In this document: piece after piece, positions 36,111-48,600 of the stretch
Numbering within the stretch: the stretch's first letter is position 1
Layout: each line of letters opens with the position of its first letter
Source of the DNA: Scenedesmus sp. ARA3
Lineage: Eukaryota > Chlorophyta > Chlorophyceae > Sphaeropleales > Scenedesmaceae
DNA length: 64,000 nucleotides
Assembly (NCBI GenBank): GCA_004335835.1
Contig: RWJK01001731.1
Coordinates: forward strand, 218,551-282,550
Reading direction: 5' to 3'
Made by a program: the position numbers and the translations under genes
The notes under the pieces: model-generated
Seen by the model: the letters and a program-made list of their open reading frames with translations, nothing else
Database searches by the model: none
Told to the model about the DNA's origin: nothing

Positions 36111-38349
36111 CAGCAGCAACAGCAGAAGGACCAGGATAGCGATGGGTCATTGTGGCAAACATAAGTATTTCCATGATGGAATGGGCATGCCAGAAGTGCC
36201 ACACATGTGGTTCATGGTGCGCTATGCTACCATGTGTGTTGCCCGGCACACAAGGTGCGCAGCCTTGCATTTACTGTGTAAAAGCGTCTTCTCACACGGC
36301 ACGAAGCCAACGCTGCCGCAGCCGCCGTGCCCTCATACTCACCGCCCCGGCAGCTCCGGCTCCTCCACGAAGACCATCCACAGCCCCGGATAGCGCCTGA
36401 ACACCGTGCCAACATCCGCCACAGGCCGCAGGCTGTAGGTCACGTTGAAGCGCTTGAGGAACGTCTCACGCAGCCGCCGCGCATTCAGCCCGATGCCCAC
36501 GTCACCGCTGCACAGGCACAGGCGAGGCAGCGCGGGCGGCAGTAAAAGCGGCGTCAGACCATCTGACGCGCGGATCGATAGGAGGTGGCGTCAGCCGCAC
36601 GTATGCGGTGCAGCATGCTGCTGCATGCACGCCTTCTCGCGCCTCTTTGCCCCTGAGCCTCTGCGCCCTGCTACTGCTGCGCAGCAGACAAGAAGCTGCC
36701 CACAACAAGCCTTCCCCCAGTAACCAGCAGTCGCTTGCAGTGCAGTAACATGCAGCAGTCGACCAATCAGCCAGCAGACCAACCGCAGACCCCACCTGGA
36801 CAGCCGCTGGTTGAACAGCACCACGGGCCGCTCCATCACGCCCGCCTTCTCATCCTGCTCCGCCACCTGCCGCACCGTGCGCTGGCACTCCTCAGCACCA
36901 AAGGGGTCGGGGCAGCAGATGACCACGAGCTCGTCCTCGGGTGATACCGGCCGCCGCGCATTCAGCGAGTCCACAGCAAAGCTCTTGTCCGTCCATTGGT
37001 AGGTGAGCATGGCAGCGACGCCAGCATCTGGGTACACGGCCTTGACGCTGCAAGCGGTAGCAGCGCGTGATAAAGTTGTTGTTTGCTTCACATATGACAT
37101 ATATGACATATGAAGCAGCAGCCTGCTGCTAAAGCTGGTCGCCCCACAGGCGGCAGTTGTGCAGAGAGAGGTGCCAACACCGCACTTGCAGCAGCCCTGC
37201 TGCAGTGCCTGCCATGCACACAGCAGCATCCTGCACAGGTCCGCAACAGCCGCTCACGCTGCGAGCACGTCACACCAGCGTGTTGCCTGCTGCAGCTGCT
37301 GTAGTTACACCGAATGCCAACCAGAAGCACTGGCACTGCTGCTGGCCTGCCGTTCATGTCCCTCCCCTCGCACCTACCTGGTGGCGCCCGTCTGTGCTGC
37401 CAGCGCCTCCACGAAGCGCCGCGTCATGCGCCAGAAGCGCTCCTGGTCGCCCTTGTTGGGGAATATGGGGCCGCTGATGGGGTCTGCGGCAAGGACAGCC
37501 AAACAACAGTATCCCCCTGTCTAAAACAGAAATGAGCAGTGTGGTGTGTGACTGGGGCAGCTGCTTTGGTAGCAGTGCATCAACCCTGCCGAGCCCCGTG
37601 GTGCCAGGTGGTTGGCCCAGTCAACAGTCCGCACTGCTCGCATGCCGAGGGCCTACAGCATGTGCCTGGCTGCGGCAGGTGCCTGCGGTTTGCGCTGCCA
37701 CCACACTGCCGCACGGCTGCTTGGCTGCCATGGCCGCAGCTGCTGCTCACCCCAATACTCTGGCAGGTGGATCTCCACCTGGCAGCGGTTGATGCCGCCA
37801 TTGATTGCTGCTGCTGTTGCATCTGCTGCCTGCAGCAGGAAAAGGCAGTGAGAGCCTCCAGAGTGTCTCTTGTTTCATCAGCAATTGGCAGCTTGCAGTT
37901 TCAGGCTGCTGCATATCAAGGCAATGGTAGCAGCTGCACCCGGCTGCTGCAGTGCCTGTGTCAATTTTCTGCTGCAGCAATGCATGGGGCCATCTTCGCC
38001 CCAACACATAGATATCACTGTTCCTGATCATACTATGCCGGGGATCTCCCACTGCTGAGCCAGCTTTGCGCACCTGGGCCACTGCATCTGCAAGGCTGTC
38101 AGGCAGGATGTCATCAGGCCTGGGGCCAAGCTCCACTGGCAGCTGCTCTGCAGAGCCAGTATCTACATCGAACTGATTCTCTGGCTGCGATCGTGCTGGA
38201 ATCGACCGCCTATTTGTCCTGCTGGCCTGCGAGTGTGAGTGACTCCTGGCCAGTGTGAACGGCCTGGGAGCGCATGCTGCTGTGCGAACACTAGCTGCGG
38301 GTTTTTTTGATATGCTCCCAACGCCTGGATGCATTAGTTGACTCTGCAT
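35864..38349 (-). CDS. DUF1995-family plastid protein (LPA3-like)
   Basis: Six minus-strand exons join in phase: 38349-38074, 37829-37751, 37483-37378, 37047-36796, 36507-36343 and 36050-35864, giving about 354 residues and ending in TAG. The N-terminus (about 1-60) is basic, Ser/Ala/Arg-rich and Met-initiated like a plastid transit peptide. The body matches the DUF1995 pattern as I know it: AINGGINRCQVEIHLPEYW, then DPISGPIFPNKGDQERFW, LTYQWTDKSF, ELVVICCPDPFG, PVVLFNQRL and VGIGLNARRLRE, then YPGLWMVFVEEPE. Land-plant members include LPA3, an assembly factor for photosystem II, but which paralogue this is cannot be told here. The start is the ATG giving the transit-like N-terminus; the frame stays open upstream. 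The last intron is dominated by a (CTG)18 array. Confidence 0.8.
36054..36107 (-). repeat. (CTG)18 intronic array at a 3' splice site
   Basis: Eighteen pure CAG units on plus (CTG on the coding minus strand) abut the acceptor CTGCAG| of the last DUF1995-gene exon, starting at 36050. An imperfect CAG-rich tail continues to about 36125. No other pyrimidine tract is present, so the array itself must serve as one. Confidence 0.92.
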
Positions 38350-38864
38350 GGTCAATGAGCGCTGGCAGTGCCGGTAGTAGCAGTAGAGCAGTGATTCAGT
38401 GGTGAGCCAAAGTGGTCTGTGGCAGCTTTTATATTCACGGTGTTTTTGCCTCCGCAGTTGCAGAACATTCCAGCCGAGTCCATCAACATTCTGCATGCCC
38501 AGCCAATCAAGACTGCCAGTGCTTGGTGCTTGTTGCAACTGTCACCAAGCCCTAAACCGCACGGAACGCTTTACGAACAGAGCATTATACTATGCGCCGC
38601 TGTACGCCCACCCCAACAAACTAGATGCACTCAGCCAGGCAGCAATGGATGCTAGGCTGCACCTGCTGTAAGTGCACAGCTTCGGCAACAGGTGAGCGCC
38701 CACCTGCACACCATTCCAATGCACTCATTGACCTACAGCTGCAGTTCATAGATTAAAGCCACCTGAATACATGTATGGGTGCACCACAGTTGACCATGCG
38801 TCTGCCCGAGTGCGTTTGCCACAAGTGATGTGCCGCATCACGGCAGCGTGACAAGTGCCATGTG
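38350..38864 (-). promoter_or_regulatory. Gap between Argonaute 3' end and DUF1995 start
   Basis: This 515-bp gap separates two minus-strand genes. It must hold the Argonaute 3' UTR and the DUF1995 promoter. The frame of the DUF1995 first exon stays open to about 38538, so a longer N-terminus is formally possible. No clear motif is visible. Confidence 0.4.
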
Positions 38865-41800
38865 TCACACGAACCACATGAGGCCGGCCATGTCCTGGCT
38901 GACAGTGCACGTCCTGAACTGCAGCGCCTTGACGCCAGGGCTGGCTGGCTGCAGCACCGTCCAGCTGGCCGCTGCTGCTGCTGCTGCTGCTGGCCCGGCA
39001 GCTGCGGCCCAGCTGGCGCCTGCTGCCTTGTCAGCATAGCGCACAGCAGCTGGGCAGGATATGGTCCTGGTGGGGGGGGCAGGCGAGCGAGGCAGGCGAC
39101 AAGAGGGATGGCGCATCAGGCGTGCGGGCTGTATGTCCAGTGAGCTGATGAACAAGTGTTCCTAACAGACTGAAGCATGTGTGCACATGTTCTACGTGTT
39201 ACTGTTAGTTCATCCTATGGCTGGTGAGACATGGAAATGTTGGTTCATCCTATTGCTGGTGGAACCAACTACCAGGGTGAGCTGAACGCCCAGTGTAGTG
39301 CAGGGACCCTGCTGCTGCTGGTGCTGGTGCTGCTGGCATGGTCTGCGTGTGTACCTGGTGCATGCCGCGTAGGTGCTGGCCAGGTGCTGCGTGATGAGCT
39401 GCATGCCGTCAGGGCCCAGCCGTGAGTCGTCCACCAGCACGTTGTAGCGCCCGGGCCGGTTGGTGCCCTGTTAAATGGAAGCAGGTTGGCATGTAGCAGC
39501 GATGTGAATATTGTTATGTGGCGTTGACCAGCAGCGCGTTAGTGCAGCAGGTTGCGTGTGCATTTGATGCTTGGCGAATCGCATGCGCCAGGAGGGCTAG
39601 CATGACATTTGCGCAACTGTACTACATCTGTGCAGCGTACGCAGGCATGGAACTTAACTCAACGGCACACCCATGCACCCACCCCCAAACACTCAACCAG
39701 ATTACCGCTGCCAACACACAGCAGCACTGGCCTGTAGTGGACATTGTACTCCCAGCCTGACACCGCAGCACTGCACGCGGTTTTGTCACACCTGGCGGGT
39801 CCAACACACACCTGGATGCCTGCATGGCTGTTGAGGAAGAACTCATACTTGAGGGGCGCAGTGATGCCACTGTCCACCACAGTGCCTGGCCTGGTGTTGC
39901 CTGTGCGGCCGTCGCTGCTGTTGCCATCCGAGGGGTCAGGGAAGAGCCGTGTGCCGTGGCTCTTGGACACCACTACGTACGTCACATGAGCAGTGCGGCG
40001 CAGCAGATCAGGCAAGTTTGCAGGCAAGCGGGTGGCTTCAGTATAGCTAGCTGATGGTTGTGTGTCCTTTCAATTGGTCGTGTCTTTTGGACGCTATTGG
40101 GCAGCCTTTGCCATGTGGTTGCATCACGGCGCAATGTTGGTTAACCTTAACGGTGGCATCTGCAGCTACACAGTCACCCCAGCGGCCGCACATGCAAGAT
40201 GGTCAGTATGAGAGTCTGGCTGCTGACGCAGCACCGCTTGCGCCACAGCGGCTGCTGAACAATGTCACTCTCGGCACTAGTGCATGCTGTGCTGCACGGC
40301 CAAGCAGCCAACATCAGGCACAACTAAACTACCAGCACAGGCAGCTCCAGCTGTTCTCTAACAAGCACGCGTCACAACACCCATGCAGCGCCACACGCAC
40401 CTTTGGGTTGTACTCTGCGCCCCCCAGCTCCCTGCACGCTGCACGCAGCGCCGGCACCTCCTGCTGCAGCACTGCCAGGTACTGGCTGTCACTCACGCCA
40501 TCCCTGTACACCAGCAGAGCCCCAGGCAGCTGCCCTGACACCTGCTGCCGCTCCTGCACCAGCTGCAGCAGCCCCTGCTGCAGCCCTAGCACAATCTCAT
40601 GCCCAGGCGTCTGCTCCTGAACCACTGCACCATATCGGCTGCAGGATGCATCTAGTGTGCCCACGATACCTGCCATGGATGGGTTGCTGCCGCTGCCGCC
40701 TGCGATGCCATGCCCCACATCAATACCCACCACCATCAGACCGCCTTTTGCCGCTGCCAGCGTAGGTGCCCAAAGCTCAGGGCCCTGCGGCAGCTGCCAT
40801 GCGACGCCGCCTGCTTTTGCTGCCACTTTGAGCAGCAGGTTTGCCACGTAAGGCTTCTTGATGCCGCTGCCAATGCCTGCTGCAGACGCCACCATGCACT
40901 GCGTGGCCACCCCCAGCCGCGCTGCTGCCGCCTTCACCTCCCCGTACTGCTTGCTGCTGTCGCCTGGCAGCACCACCAGCAGCAGCTGCGCCTGAGACCC
41001 GCCGGCAGCAGCTGCTGCAGCGGCGGCCTGCACGGCAGCTGCTGCGCTGCTGCGCCTGCTGCCGTCAATGATTGCAGGCGCAGCAGCAGCGCCCCCCTGC
41101 TGCTGCAGCTGCAGCATCAGCTCTGATACAAACTGCTGCACGTCAGCTGAGCTGCAGCGCTGACTGGCCAAGTTCAGCACCGCCCACTGCTTGAGGTTTG
41201 GTGGTTGCAGCATGCCTGCTCCCTGGGGGGCTCTCCACTGCCCAGTGTTGGCGGCATCAACGCAAGTGCCCTTGGCATACTGCAGCTGCGCATCTGGCAG
41301 TACGCGGCCGTCCACCTGCAGGCAGAATGAGGTCCACACGCAGTCACTGCCAGTGCTGCGCAGAGCGCTGGTAGCACTAGGACAGTGCCACAAGACAGGC
41401 GCCTGACGATACGCTGCTGCGCTGCCATGCTGTTGATGCACAAACACGCACTATGCACCGTCAGTGTGTGTGGCAGGTCACGCGCCGCACTGAACCCAGC
41501 AGGCACCATCCAGCTGGGATGGAAGCAACCTGATGCAATACCACTGTGCTGCCTGAAGTTAGCACGTGTGTGCGTGAACCACCATGTGCTAGCAGCGTTG
41601 TTTTCAGGTTGGGGCTCACCCGCAGCAGCTGGGGGCTGATGGTGACGCCCCAGGCCTTCAACAGGGGCAACTGCCAGCTGCTGAAGGCCTGCCGCACCAG
41701 CCGCATTATTTCTGCCAGCCGCTGCTCAGGCGGCAGCGCAGCAAGCTTTATGAGATTGGCAGTCTGCTGGTCTGTGAGGGTGCGCCGCGGCTGCGGCTTG

Positions 41801-44800
41801 GCGATGCTGCGCATGTGACATGAAAAAGAGATTGCAGCAGCAAGGGTGGGTTGGCCGGTGGTGACAGGCAATCGGATATACCAAGAGGTACTGCATGCAG
41901 GTAAGCTGGACTGCGGTGGGAGCTGTGTGTGTGTTGACTTTCATGACAGCGTGAAGAGGAAGGCAGGTGTTGCAGCTGCAACAGCGCACAAGCCGGAGCA
42001 ATGTATGTCACCTGCACACTTCCAGCGGCACAGCAGCACCAGTCTGGCTGACCATCACACACGGCCAGTCGTGCAGGTGGCTGAACTGCATGGTTGGGTA
42101 GGTGCTGCGGAAGTAGTCGGCCACTGTGGTCTCCTTGCTGCTGCCCTTCAGCTTGAACTTGAACTGCTGCGGCGTGCGCGGATCCAGGCCCCAGACATTG
42201 ACGCGCACGCCCGGCCGGTGGTCAACAGACACCTGCATGCAGCAGCAGGTAGCAGCACAACGCAGTGTATTGCACTACTGGCCATCAGGTATGGGCCGAA
42301 CAGCAGATGCTAAATCATACGCCAACAGGACCAAAGGCCATGCTGCCAGTGTTGCACTGCACACAATCAACCAGTTGAGGTGTTGAGTGTTGCAAATCCA
42401 AGCCAGCAGATCTGTCCCGCCCCAGCTGCTTGCGTTGTGCCCATGCATCTGCCGTCTATTGAAGGAGGCATGGCCAGCACAAGGAGGAGTTGTGTGGCAT
42501 AGGACATAGGACACAACATAACATAGGTCGTAACTCTGCCTTGCACGTAGGTCATAGCTATCTCAGTTACAAGTTACAAGTCCTACGCATCAGAAGCAGG
42601 CGAGCCTGCTTGAGCCTTTGCTCTCCCGCGCGTAAATTAGAGAAGGACGAGGACATGCCTGGCCAGGTATGGGCCTGAGAGTTCTATTGTGAGAACTCGT
42701 TCCTATCCTACTACGCGTTAGCTATGTAGCAATAGCGACGGCATGGTGTGCTGCCGCGCACCTTTGCTCCTTTCACGTCCCGCTCCGCTGCCGCCAGCAG
42801 CCGCCTGTCCTTGCAGAGGGCCGCTGGGGAGGCCACGCCAGCTGCAGCAACCAGCAGGTCAGCTAGGTGGCCGGCAGGCAGCACTGCCCCACTGGTGGTG
42901 TCCAGCTGCACTGTGAGGGACTGCTGCCCTGGCTTCACGCCATAGCGCAGCCCACTCCACCACTGCACGTTGCACACAGCAGATGAAAGCATAAGAGAAG
43001 CAGCAGGAATCTGATGTTCAGGCTACTTGGAAAGCCTGTCACCAGCAGCCAATTGTCGAAGCACTGTGCCACCTCTGCAACCTGCTGGAGGCAAAAGCCA
43101 CCAAGCCTGCGCATTACCTGCAGCACGCCCCCTCGGCCCGCGCCTCCCCCTCCTCTGCCGCCACCCCTGCCGCCCCTCCCACCCCTGGCGCCCCTGCCCC
43201 CGGCCGCTGCACCCCTGCCTGCTGCTGCTGGCCCTGCTGGCTGTGCTGTGCTGCTGTTGCCAGGCGGCAGCAGCAGCGCGCGTGTAGTCTCCACCGCGCC
43301 TTGCGGCAGCAGCGCAGCCTGCAGGGAGGCCTTGAGCACCAGGGACAGCTGCTGCAGGGTGTGGGCCTCGTCAGTGCTGCCTGGCGCAGTGGGCTGGCCT
43401 GCTGCGGCTTCAAGGCTGATGCTGACCTGCGGCAGGCAGCACGCAGCAACAGCGCATGGACAGCTTTTCTTGAAGGTATGTCTGTCGCATGAACGTGCTA
43501 CTGGACAGCTGTGCCGGCGTGATCAGCCACTTGGAGCGCCAGAAGCCTTTGGGCAGGGGGGCTTCTGGACCAGCATTGGTTGAAGGTGCGCAGTTGTGCA
43601 TTACCATGCCTAAAACTGCCATACCACAGCATGAGTTGCACACCGAGTTGGACATGGGAGCCGTTACAACGCACGTCACATGTACGCCTGCAAGCGCCAA
43701 GAGCACGCACGTCACACAAACCACACCATGGCAAGCCCCAAGTTCTGCCTCATGCAAATTTAAAGGGAGACCGTAGGATGCAGCCACTGGCAGCCAGCAG
43801 CCATGCAACAGTTTAAAACGACATGGCCAGCTCATCGTGCATGCACCTCATATGTGCTTGCGCCTCCTTTGCCTCCTGCCACCTCCACTGAGTCCTGAGC
43901 AGGCAGCGGCTGCAGGCTGAACAGGCGGTTGGATGATGGCTCATACAGCCAGCTGTCCTTAGCCCAGCCCTGCTGCTTTGCCACCTGTTCCAGCAGCTGC
44001 TGCCGCACATCTAGTGGGATGGCTGCAGCTGCAGGCTTGGACCCTGGCTGCTGTTGTTTTGAGGGTAATGCGACTGCTGCTGCTTGCGTCTTGGGTGTGA
44101 TGGTGATGCGGTACCTGGCAGCTGCCTGAAACTGGCTGATGGCGAGGTGGCTGGTCAGCAGCCGCACTGGCTGGCCCAGCTGGCCAGGCGTGGCTGGGGC
44201 CAGGGAGATGCCAGTGGCAGGGTCCTGCGGGCAGCAGCAGCAGTTGCAGTGTGCACACGTGCGGCACATCAGCTCAGAAGCGCTACATTCACAGGCCGGG
44301 CCAAGGAACACGGGTCCCCCTGCACTCTGCTGTGTGAGAGCACTAAGCATCTGCTGTGGCAGTGGGGTGGTCCATTACCTTGGCATGACCTGCCAGACGC
44401 TGATCTTCCACACACCAGGAGCAGCAGAGCGCGGTTGCACATCCAAGCCGGGGCATGCCCAAGCACATCGTCAGAGCCGGACAACAACACTGGGACTGGG
44501 CGTCACCTTGTCAACGTCCTGGGGCCTGACGCGCTGCCACAGGTCTCTGAGGCGATCCGCTGCATCGCTCAACCTGCGGCTGGGCGCTTGGCCAGGCCTC
44601 TGCTGCTGCTGCTGCGTGTTTGTGTTGCGCCTGGGCCCACGGTCACCACCAGGGGCAGGGCCCCTGAGGGGCGGAGGCCTCAGCTGGCTGGCTGACACTG
44701 CCAGGTCAGCGCTGCGCCTGAAACTGCAACGCAAGGGCATGCCGAGCATGCTACTGCTGCTAGTTGTACCGTACACGCATAGGCTGCTACGTAAAGGCGC

Positions 44801-44821
44801 CCACGGTGCGCTACTATGCAT
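38865..44821 (-). CDS. AGO: Argonaute (PAZ-MID-PIWI) with altered catalytic tetrad
   Basis: Ten minus-strand exons: 44821-44507, 44224-43847, 43426-43118, 42962-42762, 42232-42012, 41806-41620, 41315-40401, about 39985-39812, 39467-39355 and 39066-38865, giving about 1004 residues. Order: N domain (about 100-290), RGG tract (301-331), PAZ (about 355-475, VADYFRSTYP), MID and PIWI. The guide 5'-phosphate pocket is complete: Y661, K665, Q676 (ATQC), K700 and K704. PIWI has D736 (GIDVGHG), E777 (the glutamate finger, PGHE) and D809 (YRDGVSD), but the fourth position is N909 (GRYNVLVDD) where slicers have His. The C-terminus is LMWFV. All junctions phase with GT-AG except the one before exon 8, whose acceptor reads CAT. 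The start is uncertain: an in-frame TGA lies just upstream of the Met at 44821, and Mets at 44749 and 44740 are alternatives. Role: small-RNA-guided silencing. Confidence 0.9.
39208..39261. repeat. 19-bp direct repeat pair in an Argonaute intron
   Basis: Two 19-bp copies at 39208-39226 and 39243-39261 match at 18 of 19 positions (GTTCATCCTA then T/G variants). Their starts are 35 bp apart in the last Argonaute intron. They may be a small local duplication. Confidence 0.8.
43127..43219 (-). other. RGG/RG-rich tract inside Argonaute
   Basis: Codons for about 31 residues, nearly all Gly, Arg and Ala, with several RGG units, lie at the end of exon 3. They lie between the N domain and the strand that precedes PAZ. 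RGG boxes are typical arginine-methylation and RNA-binding sites. Confidence 0.85.
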
Positions 44822-45674
44822 ATCTGCTGCTGGTCAACAAGAGCGGAAGCAAAGCGCACTACATGTGACGGACGACAGCGGGTGTGTCGTAGCACGGATA
44901 GCGGCACGGATCACGCTAGGGTCGCTGCACCATACTACAACGTCGAGCACAAGGATAGAAATACAAACTGATTGCCGTACTACAGCATATGAGCGAGTGT
45001 CAAGGGCGAATGTCGCGAAGCGAGAAACCCTGGACTGTCACTGTCACATCGCAGCAGCTGAACCGGCACCGGCTTGGGGTTCCTCTATTCTACCACAGTT
45101 CCTTAGGTAATCACCATGAACTGTTTGCATCGCTCGTTGGAAGATACCTAGCACGAGCTGGAGGAAAGATGGGCTGCTGCAGACGGTTACTGATGCTCCA
45201 ATCATTGCTCCCTGTTGAATGCACGGTTTCAGCGTATGCGTGTCATGCAATTTTCCATTACAAAGATCGATGAATATCTGCGGGTATTGATGCCGAAACC
45301 CACCAGCTCATCATTCAACGGTGTTCTGCAGACACTGCCAGGTGTAGCAGCACGTGCAGTGCACTGGCAGGCCCTAAGCGCATGGAGTAGCCAAGTTCCA
45401 TGGTGTTCACCCTGAAGTTGCTTGCCTCAAAACGGTACTCAACAACATGATGTTCTGTCGATATGCTTTGGTGTGGAGATCAGCAACCCAGGCGGTTGTA
45501 CATGTCTGGCCAAAAGTGGACTTGAGTGCAGTAAACCCTACTGATGCCGTTCCTGTTGGTTGAAGCCCGTTGCTGTGCAAGAATTGTTTGTCCGATCAGT
45601 TTAAGCACCTCTACACACCCTTAAGTGCTCAACAATGTGCTGACGGATATACTGGTTGTGTGTGGGAGCCAAGT
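44822..45674. promoter_or_regulatory. Divergent Argonaute/MATE promoter region
   Basis: This 853-bp gap separates the starts of the minus-strand Argonaute and the plus-strand MATE gene. It must carry both promoters. It lacks the CAG/CTG texture of the genes. I see no definite TATA box or other motif. Confidence 0.45.
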
Positions 45675-48600
45675 ATGGGCCAACCACAGCAACACAGCGA
45701 CCAAGACAGTGGCATGGAAGAAATGGACGCGCATGAGACAGATCGCCTGAGGCCTGAACCGTCTCAGGCCCCCTTGCGTTCGCTTCAGTCCTTCAGCAGC
45801 GAGATGTTGACGTTCAGCCACATCCGCAGCAAAACTCGCAGCTCGAGCCCACTCGAAGAGCTGCAAAGGTAGGCAGTGTGAACTTGTAAACAGCTGCAAG
45901 CGCAACCTGGCAGCAGCAACAGCAGCAATGATGGCAGCAGCAGCACATGTGACGTGCCGAGCCCAGTGCTTCCACAGCATCGTACCGCCCATTACATGCT
46001 TTCCCATCGCTTCAACCATCACACTCTTGTGCTGGGCGAGAGCAGCAGCCCTCTATAATGCAGCAATGACTGCTTGTGTGCCCCCTGCCTGCTGCTGTCC
46101 CTGCCACGTCTGTTGCACAGGCAGTCCAAGATGGCAGGGCCGCTGTTCCTGCAGAACCTGTTGGCCTACAGCACGTCAGTTGTTGCGGTGGCATTCATAG
46201 GCCACCTGGATGACCCCTCGCTGCTGTCTAGTGCTGTGCTGGCGAACTCATTGTTCAACGTGTCGGGCTACTCAGTGGTGCAGGGGCTGTCAGCTGGCAT
46301 GGAGACGCTGTGTGGCCAGGTGGGCAGGAACACTTGGCAGCAAAAGTTGGTATTGAGGCAGTTGCCGGCTGACATCAGCATGTGAAATTGCAGGCAGTTG
46401 ATGTCGCAAGCGGAACATGCAGGGGATGGCAGGGAGTGGTTGCAGCAGAAAAGGGCAGCAGATTGCAGGGAGCTGATTGCAGCAGAACATGCAGCAGCAG
46501 TGCTGTATCGTGCCGCCTCACAGCTCCCCACACATGCGGACGACACCACCACGCGCGCTCCTGCCGCCTGCTGTTTTTCCCCCTCCCCTCCTTTTCCAGG
46601 CGTATGGCGGGCGCAGCTACAAGGCGCTGGGGCTGTGGCTGCAGCGCGCGCTGCTCATCACCTGGCTCATGTGCCTGCCCATCAGCCTGCTGTGGACGCA
46701 CGCGGAGCCGCTGCTGCTGGCGGTGGGCCAGAAGCCCAGCATCGCAGCGGGCGCAGCACGGTGAGCGCAGCAGCAGCAGCAGCAGCAGCGGCAGCAGCAC
46801 GGATGGCATGCGCCTGCTCACATTGCTCTGTAGTGCAGCTGACCTGGCAGGTGAATTGCCGCAGCAGCCGTGGGTGCTGTAGTACCCCCGCTGGTAGCAT
46901 GGCGCAACTCTGCATTGCTTCTGGGCCTACCTCATTGTCATGTTACCCAGTGAAGCTGAAGTTGTTGAGAAAGCAACCTATGTCATGCATCTGCTGCTGC
47001 TGCTGCTGCTGCTGCGTCTGCAGGTACCTTTGGTGCATCCTGCCCACGCTGTTCATGGGTGCTGTGGTGGAGTGCCTCAAGCGCTACCTGCTGGCGCAGC
47101 AGGTGGTGCTGCCGGGCATGGTCATCACCATGGTCACCAGCTGCCTCTGCCCGCTGTACAACTGGCTGCTCATCTTCAAGTGCGTGGCGGCCAGTGCGTG
47201 GGGCGGGGTTCACTGCAAGCTGCAGAGTGCTTCGACGCTGTGATGGCACTGTTGCAGCTAGCTGCATGCGGAGTGCAGCAGAGGACTGTGTAGAGCAGAG
47301 CTGTCAGCGTTGCCGTCACTGTAACTTTTGGCTACACAGGCAGCATTCTCGGCCTCTCATACGGCAAATTACTCATCTGCCTCCCCCCCTGCACCTGGTT
47401 CCTGCAAGCGCAGGCTGCAGCTGGGCCTGACAGGTGCCGCGTACGCCTTTGTGCTCAGCCAGGCCACCAGCTGCCTGCTGCTCATCGGCTACACTGCGTG
47501 GCGGGACGCAGCCATGGCAGCAGCCGGGGACCCTCAGGCCACGTGGAGCCGGCCCAGCATGGCTGTGTTTGCGGGCTGGGGCATGTACCTGTCGTACGGT
47601 GTGCCTGCCTGCCTGATGATCTGCATGGAGTGGTGGTGCTACGAGGTGCTCATCCTGCTGGCAGGTGCGCCTGGGTTCTTGTGGTCGTGTCAGGCCTTGG
47701 TTTGTGATGATAGTATTGGCAAAGCAACAGTGCTGGTACAACTCAATTGGGTCTCTGCATGTGTGTGGTTGAGGAAGAGACATACAACTAGGCACTCTGC
47801 GGCGTGGATACACTTGATGCGCTCGAGCCTGCATCTGAGGTTTTAGGAGCTTGGCGGGTGGTTGGGCTTCAAGTTGTGGGGGGGTCATTGGCGCGCATGC
47901 TGCTTGCTGCTTTGCGTGCTGCACAGCTCACGCAGCTGATGTGCGTCTGCTGTTGCTGCCCTACGCAGGTGTCACAAGCAACGCGGAGGTGGCTGTGGGA
48001 GTCATGGTGAGCTCAGGCTGCCAGCACAGCTGGACAGGAATGCACATCTTGCCTTCCTCCCCTGGGCTCGCCTGTGGCAGGCCCTGCACCATTGCTTGTG
48101 TAACGCACCAACAGTGTGAGCTACAGCCGCAGCACATCATTGTTGCCTGGCATACCGCACGCTCAGCAGATACACCCCACAGAGCAGCATGCCACGTGGC
48201 ATTCAGTTGCCACACCCTTCACGGATAACCACACCCCCTGTGCTTGCCGCCACGCGCCCTACCTTGCTGTCATCTTGTGTTGTTGCTGCTGCAGGGCCTG
48301 TGCCTGCAGATCTCCGCCAGCGCATACATGGCCTCCATGGCCTACTCCTCATCAGTCAACACGCGCATCGGCAACGAGCTGGGCGCGGGCAACGCAGCCA
48401 CAGCGCGCCTGGCCTTCATTATCGGCGTGGCTGCGGTCATCCTGGTGCAGGCGTGCATGATTCTGGGGCTGTTCTTCGGCGCGCGGCAGGTGCTGGCGCT
48501 GCTGACGAATAATGAAGAGGTGGAGGGCCTGGCGCGGCAGGTGTTCCCAATCCTGCTGCCAACTTTCATAGGTAAGGCGGGGCGAGGAGAGGTTGTGGGG

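Noticed and set aside
37082..37114. AT-rich ATATGACATA repeat considered as a palindromic regulatory site
   Set aside because: It lies inside a DUF1995-gene intron, is an imperfect tandem rather than a true palindrome, and looks like simple sequence.
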